DNA of 64,000 bases, from assembly GCA_938014335.1 (NCBI GenBank), contig CALLRP010000022.1, positions 1 through 64,000 of the forward strand, given 5' to 3'. The position numbers and the translations under genes were made by a program. Positions 56,862-64,000 of this stretch are shown in pieces. The DNA comes from an uncultured bacterium (GTDB lineage Bacteria > Hydrogenedentota > Hydrogenedentia > Hydrogenedentales > Hydrogenedentaceae). Position 1 is the first letter of the stretch. Each line of letters opens with the position of its first letter. A model generated the notes under the pieces. That model was not told the origin of the DNA. It searched no databases and saw only the letters and a list, made by a program, of their open reading frames with translations.

Positions 56862-58319
56862 TTAACTTACCATAGAGGGGTCTGGAGTTGGGAAATCAAA
56901 GGTATATAACGCAGGGTCAATTTCAACCATGGTTCGTTCTTCAATGGCTTTATAACCCGAAAGAGCCATAATTGTAGCCCTTAGTCCGACCATCTGATTC
57001 GCCTTCGGAACACCCCCTTCTTTAATGTCTTTCGCAAAACGCATGAATTGAAGCTGGTCAACAGAGCGAGTATTATCAACAACAATAGGTTTCCCTTCTT
57101 GAAGTGCCTTATTACTGAGTTTTAATGTTCCCCCTGAAGTAATAACTGTCGCTGCTTGTTCTGCACTTCCCGATTCACCCCAAGATACTTTGGCTGTGGC
57201 TTCCGGATAGAATGTCCCTCCTTCTTCACTCAATTCAATAGTGCCTTCGTCACCTTGAATTAATTCATTACATCCCTTCTTTGCATTGGCAGTGATACTG
57301 GAATACATTAACTGAACGGTGTAAGGCTGGTTAATTGCCATTTTATCCTGGTAACTACTGCGAGCATTTATGGCACGGTAGCCACGATTTTCAGGGGTAA
57401 TATCAAATTCATAAATCATATTAATACTGTCATGAATTTCGCGACCATCCCTCCAGTAATCCAAACTCCCGCAACCGTAAACCCGACGGGGCATCGCATC
57501 CAGGAACCATGCCACTATATCCAACTGATGTGTCGCTAATTCTGTCAGTAAACCACGAGAGGATTCTTTATACAAACGCCAGTTCATGTAGCGTTCTAAA
57601 TCTTTAATAAAGCGTGCTTCTTGTGAATTAAGTTTGTGGTCTTTGTTTATCGGACGGCGCCAATCATTGTTCCGATGCCACTGTGCATCAATATGCACAA
57701 TTCGCCCAATAGTCCCTTCTTCCCAGATCATCATCAGTGCTTTGTTATACAATGGATTATAACGGCGTTGATGCCCTACCTGAACCCATTTCCCTGTTTC
57801 ATGACATTTCTTCACAATATCACGAGCCTGTTCAATCTCATAACACATGGTCTTTTCACAAAATACATATTTCCCCGCACTCAAACTATCCATAGTCATT
57901 TGATAATGCATGTGAAGGGGTGTTGCAATGACTACTGCATCTAATTCCTCTTTTTCTAACATTTCACGATAGTCATAATAACTCTTCGGTTTAAATGCAG
58001 ATAATGCTTTTTGCCGTTGCTCTTCGGTCAAACCCTGTCCCGGCTCAAGTTCAATCCCTGCGTTCGAAATCTGCGCTAACTGCACCGCTAACCGTTGGTG
58101 AGGACCATACGCATCGCATACCGCAGTGATAACGATGTCCGACGCACCCATCAGTCCGTCTTTAATATGATAACTTCCCTGTCCTCCACAGCCGATACAA
58201 CCGACTTTGACTTTGTCGTTAAGGGCATAGGAGAACGGAGCTTTGCCTGCCATTACCATTAGGCCTGTGGCAGTACTAGCAGTTTTAATAAAATTTCTAC
58301 GAGAGACATTGGATTTCAT
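56862..58319 (-). CDS. Tat-exported Gfo/Idh/MocA oxidoreductase in the redox cluster
   Basis: The protein has 485 residues. SRRNFIK near residue 6 plus a hydrophobic core to about 30 is a twin-arginine signal. VGCIGCGGQGSYHI is the dinucleotide-binding motif and CEKTMCYE is the EKx motif, with T rather than the usual P. Its ATG is 2 nt after the apbE stop, and its SD (GAGGA) is within the apbE 3' end, so the two are translationally coupled. The octaheme gene follows after 66 nt. It may be the donor or acceptor enzyme for that cytochrome. Confidence 0.85.
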   Translation of the reverse strand: MKSNVSRRNFIKTASTATGLMVMAGKAPFSYALNDKVKVGCIGCGGQGSYHIKDGLMGASDIVITAVCDAYGPHQRLAVQLAQISNAGIELEPGQGLTEEQRQKALSAFKPKSYYDYREMLEKEELDAVVIATPLHMHYQMTMDSLSAGKYVFCEKTMCYEIEQARDIVKKCHETGKWVQVGHQRRYNPLYNKALMMIWEEGTIGRIVHIDAQWHRNNDWRRPINKDHKLNSQEARFIKDLERYMNWRLYKESSRGLLTELATHQLDIVAWFLDAMPRRVYGCGSLDYWRDGREIHDSINMIYEFDITPENRGYRAINARSSYQDKMAINQPYTVQLMYSSITANAKKGCNELIQGDEGTIELSEEGGTFYPEATAKVSWGESGSAEQAATVITSGGTLKLSNKALQEGKPIVVDNTRSVDQLQFMRFAKDIKEGGVPKANQMVGLRATIMALSGYKAIEERTMVEIDPALYTFDFPTPDPSMVS

Positions 58320-58321
58320 GG

Positions 58322-59350
58322 CTATTCCTCGCTTGGTTTAAGGTTTATGTATTGTTTATCTAATTTATTATTACTTTCTGACACAAGAAAAACTTTCACA
58401 TCCGGGAATTTTTTACAATACTCTTTTGTTTTATCAACATCAAGCACAAAAAACGATGTGCTTAAAGCATCACTTTCTGTCCCCGTTTTACAGATAACTG
58501 TTGAGGTAATAATATTGTTTCCAACAGGCATACCTGTTTTCGGGTTAAATATATGACCATATTTTCTGCCTTTTCGTTCCAGATACTGTTCGGAGACGGA
58601 AGAGGTAGAAAGAGATTCATCGTTAATTAAGAATTCTTCAATAGTTTCACTTTTATTATAAGGCGAACGAATACCTATTTTCCAACCTGCCATATAGGGG
58701 GGAGTGCCTATTGCAACAATAGAACTTGTCCCTGCGTGAAGTATGCCCGATTTTATACCCTGCTCTTTCAATATCGTTTTTGCACGGTCTAATGCTAAAC
58801 CTTTTCCTATCGCTCCAAAATCAAGACGCATTCCCGGCACAGCCAACTCAACAGATTGCTCATCCATATTAATTTTCACCTTATCCATACCCACTTTTTT
58901 TAATGCCTCGTTAATCTCTCTCTCCGAAGGAATGTCCTCTCTATTTTTTCGATAAAATCCCCATAAATCTAATAAGGGACCGACACTTGGGTCAAAAGCA
59001 CCGTCTGTGCATTCCCAATACTGTTTTGACCAACGGATAACCTCGAACAAGTCATTGTTTACTTTAACAGCACCCGAACCTGCTGATTGATTAAGTCGTG
59101 CAAGGTCATTATCGGGAAGGTAATGACTGATGTGCTTTTCAAGCCGATAAATTGCATTAATCGCAGGCTCACATAAATTACGAATATCCTCTTCAAGCAT
59201 ACCTTCCGAGGGAGGATATAAAATAAATACGAACTCTGTTCCCATCGCAGGAAAACGAACTGTTACAGCGTTGTTCGTTTCCCCATTTAATGAGCAAGAT
59301 AAAACAAAAAGAATAAAAAATAAAAATATGTAATAAAAATATTTTTTCAA
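58322..59350 (-). CDS. apbE: FAD:protein FMN transferase ApbE
   Basis: The protein has 342 residues. A TTG start at 59350 is used, with no better start downstream. The N-terminal hydrophobic stretch ends in LSC near residue 19, a lipobox, so it is a periplasmic lipoprotein. AMGTEF, SVGPLLDLWGF, LDFGAIGKGLALDRA and the TGTESDALSTSFFVL metal site are all present. ApbE attaches FMN covalently to threonines of extracytoplasmic redox proteins. It heads the cluster with the Tat oxidoreductase and the octaheme cytochrome. Confidence 0.92.
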   Translation of the reverse strand: MKKYFYYIFLFFILFVLSCSLNGETNNAVTVRFPAMGTEFVFILYPPSEGMLEEDIRNLCEPAINAIYRLEKHISHYLPDNDLARLNQSAGSGAVKVNNDLFEVIRWSKQYWECTDGAFDPSVGPLLDLWGFYRKNREDIPSEREINEALKKVGMDKVKINMDEQSVELAVPGMRLDFGAIGKGLALDRAKTILKEQGIKSGILHAGTSSIVAIGTPPYMAGWKIGIRSPYNKSETIEEFLINDESLSTSSVSEQYLERKGRKYGHIFNPKTGMPVGNNIITSTVICKTGTESDALSTSFFVLDVDKTKEYCKKFPDVKVFLVSESNNKLDKQYINLKPSEE

Positions 59351-59880
59351 AAACTACAGCCTTTTCTATGAAACGAAAAAAACTAAATTTAAGAAAGCAA
59401 AAAGAATAAACTAAATCAGTAAATAAAACAATAAATTCAGTCTATATAATATTACTACGAATTATGCTTCCATTGCAAGAAATTTTATCTATTACAGTTT
59501 TGTGCCCAAAAAGTTTTGTTCCAATTTTCTGTTTTGATAACAACTGGATATGGAATCTCTTTGAAAAGTTATTGTTTTTGCCATACCTTACTTAACTTAT
59601 TGTTCTTCTCCTCATCTATTAAGGTTAAATTATTTATTCACTCCGATTTTTAATTTAATATGTTCTAATAATTCAGTCAAAGAAAAATTCAAATGTTTTG
59701 CAGATACGAATGGCGAATCAATTATCTAAATTCTACTTCCCAATGGTGGAATATAGTGGATAGTTTTTTATACAAAAATTATTGAAAATCGGGCTATAAA
59801 AAATATTTTGTATGTTTATTTAAAAGGATTTGCGTTAATAATTTTGATATAATTGTGTCGTAAGATGGAGGAAAAACTAT
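59351..59880. other. 530-nt AT-rich intergenic region
   Basis: The region holds the divergent starts of apbE and fmdB. It contains no open frame with a credible start, no tRNA and no clear hairpin. Only the extended -10 for fmdB near its right end is recognisable. The left part is lysine-codon-like poly-A rich and presumably contains the apbE promoter. Confidence 0.6.
59845..59853 (+). promoter_or_regulatory. Extended -10 promoter candidate for fmdB
   Basis: TGATATAAT at 59845-59853 is a perfect TGN-TATAAT extended -10, about 28 nt upstream of the ATG; a matched -35 is not evident. Confidence 0.5.
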
Positions 59881-60117
59881 ATGCCGTTGTTTGAGTATGA
59901 GTGTAAGAATTGCAAAAAAACTTTTGAATTACTTGTCAAAAATGCAGATGACCAGGTCGCCTGCCCGGAATGTGGTTCCGAAAAGATGGAACGGATGTTA
60001 AGCCATTTTGCCCCGATGGGTGCCTCAAACAAACGGATAAATATGGGTTGTGTAGAAGACCCTGGTTTTAAGTGCGATATGAAAAATTCGGGTGGTTGCT
60101 GTAGCTGTGGAATGTAA
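59881..60117 (+). CDS. fmdB: FmdB-family zinc ribbon protein
   Basis: The protein has 78 residues. The first half has CKNC and CPEC, the paired cysteines of a zinc ribbon typical of FmdB regulators, after the usual MPLFEYECKNC start. The C-terminus is a second Cys-rich segment (five cysteines in the last 16 residues or so), more than the classical family has. GGAGG precedes the ATG. The stop is 1 nt from the convergent rhaA stop. Confidence 0.88.
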   Translation: MPLFEYECKNCKKTFELLVKNADDQVACPECGSEKMERMLSHFAPMGASNKRINMGCVEDPGFKCDMKNSGGCCSCGM

Positions 60118-60118
60118 T

Positions 60119-61405
60119 TTATCCTTTTCGTTGTGCTAGCACTGCTTGCTCATACTTTTTGACTTCATGTAACCAATTAATACCTATGGGAACATCTTTT
60201 TTAAGACAATAATAATCCCACACAGCAGACCACGGAAGATTTTTTATTTCTTCTAATAGAGCCAATCTGCTTGTAAAGTCCCCTGTATTTTCAAGACCTT
60301 TCAAAAGGGGGGTCGGTTCTAAAAGAGACTTTAAAAGTGCCCGTAAGACTGCTCGTGTACCCGTTACCCACGCAGAAATGCGGTTAATACTTGCATCAAA
60401 GAAGTCCAGCCCAATGTGGACCCGGGCAAATAGGTTACCACGGGCTATTTCATCCATGAGTGCAGACACATCATCATTTACAATGACTACATGGTCGCTA
60501 TCCCAACGAACACCTCTGCTGATATGTAACAGTACTTCAGGCACATATAGTAGAACAGATGAAAGTTTATCCGCGACCCCTTCCGTAGGGTGAAAGTGTC
60601 CCATATCAAGACATAGTATTTTCTGTTTCTGCACCGCGTAGCCTAAATAAAATTCATGAGACCCAACCACATAACATTCCGAGCCTATTCCAAATAACTT
60701 GCTTTCAATGGAATCCTTATTCCATTGTTCATCTATCGGTTTCGCAAAGATTTCATCTAACGACTCTTTTAGCCTCTGACGCGGACCAAACCTATCCACA
60801 GGCAGGTCTTTATAACCATCGGGTATCCAGATATTTGTGACGCAGGTTTTTTCAAGAGTTTTACCAAAATAGGCACCAATTTCGCGACAGATGATACAAT
60901 GCCGAATCCAAAATTCACGTATGGAACGGTCTGAATGAGAAAGCGTAAAACCGCTATCTGCTAAGGGATGGGCAAAACAAGTGGGATTAAAATCCACCCC
61001 TAAACCTTTTTCCTTTGCCCAATCTACCCAGCATGAAAAGTGTTCCGGTGTCAGGGCATCTCGTTCCACCTTTTTCCCCTGAGTTTCAGCATAAATGGCA
61101 TGCAAGTTTATACGATGTTTCCCCGGAATTAAAGACAATGCTTTGTCAATGTCTTGTCGTAACTCATCTGCATTTCTTGCTTTACCGGGGTAGTTTCCCG
61201 TCGCTTGTATCCCACCACTTGAAGATGATTCTGTATGTTCAAAACCGCCTACATCGTCTCCCTGCCAGCAATGCAAAGAAACAGGAATGGTTTCCAGTTT
61301 TTTTAATACATCATCTGTGTCTACATGGAACGCAGAATACATCTCACGAGCAATGTCATACGATTTTTCAATTTGTTTTGTGTTATATGTCGGAAGAGTT
61401 GCCAT
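60119..61405 (-). CDS. rhaA: L-rhamnose isomerase
   Basis: The protein has 428 residues, the length expected for RhaA. SLHCWQGDDVGGFE, NLHAIYAE, GVDFNPTCFAHPLADSGFTLSH and LCLDMGHFHPTE carry the substrate and metal ligands, and the GVRWDSDHVVI block ends the barrel. It isomerises L-rhamnose to L-rhamnulose in the cytoplasm. No rhamnulose kinase or aldolase is adjacent, so the pathway is dispersed. Confidence 0.93.
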   Translation of the reverse strand: MATLPTYNTKQIEKSYDIAREMYSAFHVDTDDVLKKLETIPVSLHCWQGDDVGGFEHTESSSSGGIQATGNYPGKARNADELRQDIDKALSLIPGKHRINLHAIYAETQGKKVERDALTPEHFSCWVDWAKEKGLGVDFNPTCFAHPLADSGFTLSHSDRSIREFWIRHCIICREIGAYFGKTLEKTCVTNIWIPDGYKDLPVDRFGPRQRLKESLDEIFAKPIDEQWNKDSIESKLFGIGSECYVVGSHEFYLGYAVQKQKILCLDMGHFHPTEGVADKLSSVLLYVPEVLLHISRGVRWDSDHVVIVNDDVSALMDEIARGNLFARVHIGLDFFDASINRISAWVTGTRAVLRALLKSLLEPTPLLKGLENTGDFTSRLALLEEIKNLPWSAVWDYYCLKKDVPIGINWLHEVKKYEQAVLAQRKG

Positions 61406-61583
61406 AGTTATAACCTTTATATTTATTCATAGTTAATTTTTCATTAAAAAATATAATTTATAATTTTACTTTATTTGTAAATTCAACTTCGAAAAAGGTC
61501 TTTGTCGTAAAATTAGATTAGAAATTTCGTTATAATATAAGAATGGAATTATAAAAAGCACTCTTTTATAAGGAATTATATTT

Positions 61584-61985
61584 ATGAATCGCAATTCAGG
61601 CTTTACATTGATTGAACTCATTCTCGTAACTATCATTATTGGTATCCTTGCGGGGATGGTAGTCATGAACTACGGTGGCAGAGTTCGTGAAACACAAATT
61701 CGTGCAGCAAAAGGTGACATTGCAACCTACAGTAATGCGGTAGACCTATATGCGTTAGACCATAATGATAAATATCCAGCATCTTTAGAAGATTTAGTAA
61801 GTGGTGAGCGTCGTTATGTACGCGAAATTCGCCCGGATCCCTGGGGTAACCCATACATTTACAAGCCAGCAACCGATCCCTTAAAAGCAGATTATCAAAT
61901 CTTTTCTGCGGGACCGGATGGTGTCCCTGGAAATGAAGATGATGTAACCTCCTCGTCAAAGACAGAACTTACCTCTAAAAAATAA
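61584..61985 (+). CDS. gspG: Type II secretion major pseudopilin GspG
   Basis: The protein has 133 residues. A short leader ends G6|F7TLIEL, the prepilin peptidase site with E at +5. A hydrophobic helix follows, then YALDHNDKYPASLEDL and DPWGNPYIYK, the calcium-site loop region of GspG. The AAGGA before the ATG and a TATAAT at 61531-61536 suggest this is the first gene of the operon. The protein forms the shaft of the pseudopilus that extrudes substrates through the outer membrane. Confidence 0.92.
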   Translation: MNRNSGFTLIELILVTIIIGILAGMVVMNYGGRVRETQIRAAKGDIATYSNAVDLYALDHNDKYPASLEDLVSGERRYVREIRPDPWGNPYIYKPATDPLKADYQIFSAGPDGVPGNEDDVTSSSKTELTSKK

Positions 61986-62012
61986 CGGGTAGAAAGTTAA
62001 GACACAGACAGA

Positions 62013-62534
62013 GTGTATAGTAATTATTGTAAAGAAAAAAAGCCATACGGATTTACTCTTATTGAGTTAGTCGTTGTTGTAGCATTTATTTCCATTTTGA
62101 CAGGGATGGTCATTCCGATATACAGCCGCACAATGAATTCTCTCCGTATTCGAAACACTACACAAGATATAACTTCACTTATCCGATATGCGCAGGAAAA
62201 AGCAGTTGCCGAATCTCGTGAGTTTCGAGTTATCATAGACGAGGAGAAGGGGGAATTTTCTTTACTTCGGTTAAAAAATCAAACTCGAGATGGAAATAAA
62301 GAATTCGAGTCTGTAGGGACAGGGGATGGGGGAGGAATGATAATCCTGCCCGAGACGATAAAGGTTTCCCGTATCAATGCAGGTAAAGACCGAAAAACGG
62401 GCCTGCGTTATATCTCCTGCTATCCCAATGGTGCTTCTGACCCTGGACAGATTGAGTTAGAACCGCAGGGTCGTGGACGACAGCGTATTTTAATTAAATG
62501 GACAGGGGCATTAGGGAGGTTTGAAATAAAATGA
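62013..62534 (+). CDS. gspH: Type II secretion minor pseudopilin GspH
   Basis: The protein has 173 residues and a GTG start at 62013. The prepilin site is G13|F14TLIEL. The globular part is beta-rich and glycine-containing. It overlaps the next gene by 4 nt (ATGA). GspH is a minor pseudopilin of the tip complex. Confidence 0.85.
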   Translation: MYSNYCKEKKPYGFTLIELVVVVAFISILTGMVIPIYSRTMNSLRIRNTTQDITSLIRYAQEKAVAESREFRVIIDEEKGEFSLLRLKNQTRDGNKEFESVGTGDGGGMIILPETIKVSRINAGKDRKTGLRYISCYPNGASDPGQIELEPQGRGRQRILIKWTGALGRFEIK

Positions 62535-62998
62535 GATACTATGCCCAAAGCTCAGGTTATATTTTGTTTGAAGCGGTATTTTCGATGGCAGTATTAAGTG
62601 TCGCAGGATTGACTTTCCAGTCTGCATTACAACAAGCCATACTTACTCGTGGACAAGCCATAGATTATACTACCGCCAAATTCCTTTTAGAACAGATTAA
62701 TGCAGAGATTGAACTTCAACCTCAGCATGTAGAAGGAGAAAAATCAGGAACTTTCCCAGAGCCATATAACCGTTTTTCATACCAGTATAAAATTTCCAAA
62801 GTCTCCATTCCAAAACCACAATTACCTCCAGAACTTCCTCCTCAACTTCGCGAAAATTTAGAAAAAATGTTTCGTGATTATATCGCAAAGGTAGACATCT
62901 GGATACGATGGCAAAGGGCAGGAATGAAATTTGAAGTGCATGCACAAAATCTATTCCAACCGGAAAAGTTATGGGTGCCCGAAGAATATCAACAATAA
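62531..62998 (+). CDS. gspI: Type II secretion minor pseudopilin GspI-like
   Basis: The protein has 155 residues. The prepilin site is G9|Y10ILFE, with an unusual tyrosine instead of phenylalanine at +1 but the conserved E at +5. It overlaps gspH by 4 nt and the next gene starts within it. Its position in the G-H-I-J-K order, rather than strong sequence identity, supports the name. Confidence 0.75.
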   Translation: MRYYAQSSGYILFEAVFSMAVLSVAGLTFQSALQQAILTRGQAIDYTTAKFLLEQINAEIELQPQHVEGEKSGTFPEPYNRFSYQYKISKVSIPKPQLPPELPPQLRENLEKMFRDYIAKVDIWIRWQRAGMKFEVHAQNLFQPEKLWVPEEYQQ

Positions 62999-63735
62999 AA
63001 AATATTCATGTTATTTCTTCTCTGTCGAGAGGTTTCACCCTTATGGAACTTCTCGTTGCAACAACTTTATTGAGTATTGTCCTTTCTTCGGTATATGTCC
63101 TTTTCCACTCCTCCATCCAGACATGGAAACGATTGGAGGCCGGGGTTAATCCGCAACAGGATGCCCGCCTTGTAATGAACCTCATAGCACGAGATATAAA
63201 TAATCTTATTGCTTCTGCAGGGCATTTGTTTGAGGGGGACGACCAACAAATGACATTATTTACCATTACCGAGCCTTTCGATAAAGACACAGGAGAAGGG
63301 GGACATCTTATGCGGATAGAATACCGATACAATCGGGGACAAAAACGATTAGAACGAGAAGAGGCATTAGTAGAAACGGCCTTACCTAAAATACCACCCG
63401 CAAACCGAGAGATAGACCGTTCCCGTATTAAAGTGACGAAAAAGAAAAAAGTAACCCTTGTAGAGAAGGTGCGAGGATTTGAAATAACCTATATCTGGAT
63501 ACCTTACGACGAAAAAAGAAACTGGAAAGAACCCCCGACCCCTGTGGAGCCTGTGCGAACGCAAAAACATAAACTTTGCTGGTGGCTACCTCAAGGTATC
63601 GAGATTAAAATGGTTCTATACGACCCCGACCAACCTGAGGAAGAGATAGTGTTTAAGGAGATTTTCCCAATTCGTGCCCCTTCTGCTCATTTGACGGATA
63701 AACAACTTGAAAAATTGCTGAGGGACGAGGTATGA
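62971..63735 (+). CDS. gspJ: Type II secretion minor pseudopilin GspJ
   Basis: The protein has 254 residues. The leader is long (20 residues, basic) and the prepilin site is G21|F22TLME, with E at +5. The gene starts 28 nt inside gspI and ends by overlapping gspK by 4 nt, so the whole run is translationally coupled. The central region is arginine- and lysine-rich (near 150-165). Confidence 0.85.
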   Translation: MGARRISTIKNIHVISSLSRGFTLMELLVATTLLSIVLSSVYVLFHSSIQTWKRLEAGVNPQQDARLVMNLIARDINNLIASAGHLFEGDDQQMTLFTITEPFDKDTGEGGHLMRIEYRYNRGQKRLEREEALVETALPKIPPANREIDRSRIKVTKKKKVTLVEKVRGFEITYIWIPYDEKRNWKEPPTPVEPVRTQKHKLCWWLPQGIEIKMVLYDPDQPEEEIVFKEIFPIRAPSAHLTDKQLEKLLRDEV

Positions 63736-64000
63736 AGAAAGGGTTCATATTAGTATCCGTCCTCTGGATGATCGCCTTATTAAGTTTTGTTATTTTAGGC
63801 TTCGGCAGACGAGTCATGTTAGACCGCCGAGCCTCTGCATATAGTCTGGATGTCAGCGAAGCACGCTTCTTGGCTCATTCCGCAGTCCAGAGAGGCATTT
63901 TAGAATTGCGTAATAAGGCAATAATGGATGCAGTAAATCCAGAAGATACTGGGGGAACCCATTTAGGTCAACCATGGGCTCAATCCAAAAGTTTAATTAA
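63732..64000 (+). CDS. gspK: Type II secretion minor pseudopilin GspK (cut by window end)
   Basis: Only the first 89 codons are present. The leader ends G4|F5ILVS, lacking the +5 glutamate, which is characteristic of GspK. A hydrophobic helix is followed by DVSEARFLAHSAVQRG, the family's second block. The ATG overlaps the gspJ stop. GspK caps the pseudopilus tip and remains open beyond the window. Confidence 0.85.
   Translation, partial: MKKGFILVSVLWMIALLSFVILGFGRRVMLDRRASAYSLDVSEARFLAHSAVQRGILELRNKAIMDAVNPEDTGGTHLGQPWAQSKSLI

Noticed and set aside
1-64000. tRNA, rRNA, CRISPR or phage/IS genes
   Set aside because: All intergenic regions were read; no cloverleaf, rRNA, spaced direct-repeat array, transposase or integrase was found.

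Overview
The window (about 40% GC by eye) is a chromosomal stretch from a Gram-negative, saccharolytic, largely anaerobic-looking bacterium. Gram-negative features are an LPS heptosyltransferase, type II secretion pseudopilins and PilT. Two intact Tat-exported Gfo/Idh/MocA oxidoreductases, ceramidase-like proteins, a ThuA protein, several secreted glycosidases and giant glycine-rich surface proteins fit the Hydrogenedentota/Planctomycetota/Lentisphaerota neighbourhood. That placement is an inference; no 16S or other phylogenetic marker is present. No rRNA, tRNA, CRISPR array, transposase, integrase or phage gene was seen.

Layout. 1-9.0 kb: two divergent paralogous giant exported proteins (SGNH hydrolase-like head, bacterial Ig-like domains, glycine-rich region, and in the complete copy an Ig-like array and a C-terminal membrane anchor). 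9.0-13.2 kb: housekeeping genes (B12/radical SAM protein, O6-alkylguanine repair, DAHP synthase, macro domain). 13.2-20.2 kb, mostly minus strand: a secreted TIM-barrel glycosidase, then a run of glycerophosphodiesterase, OPA-type transporter, heptosyltransferase, PilZ protein and a small protein. 20.3-27.6 kb: aldo/keto reductase, membrane metallopeptidase, ThuA plus a secreted protein, and a divergent GH9-like protein. 27.7-33.8 kb: nucleoside transporter nupC, thiD, lexA and an M28 peptidase. 34-42.9 kb: NupG-like transporter, aroD, an intact ceramidase-like gene with a decayed tandem copy, a Tat-type oxidoreductase, an EamA exporter and leuB. 43.2-50.7 kb: HD-GYP protein, sugar-isomerase-like protein with an oxidoreductase, pilT, cyclase, methyltransferase and aat. 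50.8-59.4 kb, minus strand: a GH127-like glycosidase, then a redox cluster reading apbE, Tat oxidoreductase, an octaheme cytochrome c fused to a cytochrome b561-like membrane domain, and an iron-sulfur flavoprotein. 59.9-61.4 kb: fmdB-type zinc ribbon and rhamnose isomerase. 61.6-64 kb: pseudopilin operon gspG-H-I-J-K, cut by the window end.

How the genes work together. Carbohydrate use is the main theme: GH127-like, GH29-like and GH9-like secreted enzymes, rhamnose and fucose-type isomerases, and Gfo/Idh/MocA dehydrogenases, with type II secretion as a plausible export route. Cyclic-di-GMP control of surface machinery is suggested by PilZ and HD-GYP proteins plus PilT. The most unusual elements are the 1143-residue octaheme c/b fusion beside apbE, and the divergent SGNH surface-protein pair in which one copy has lost its catalytic serine.
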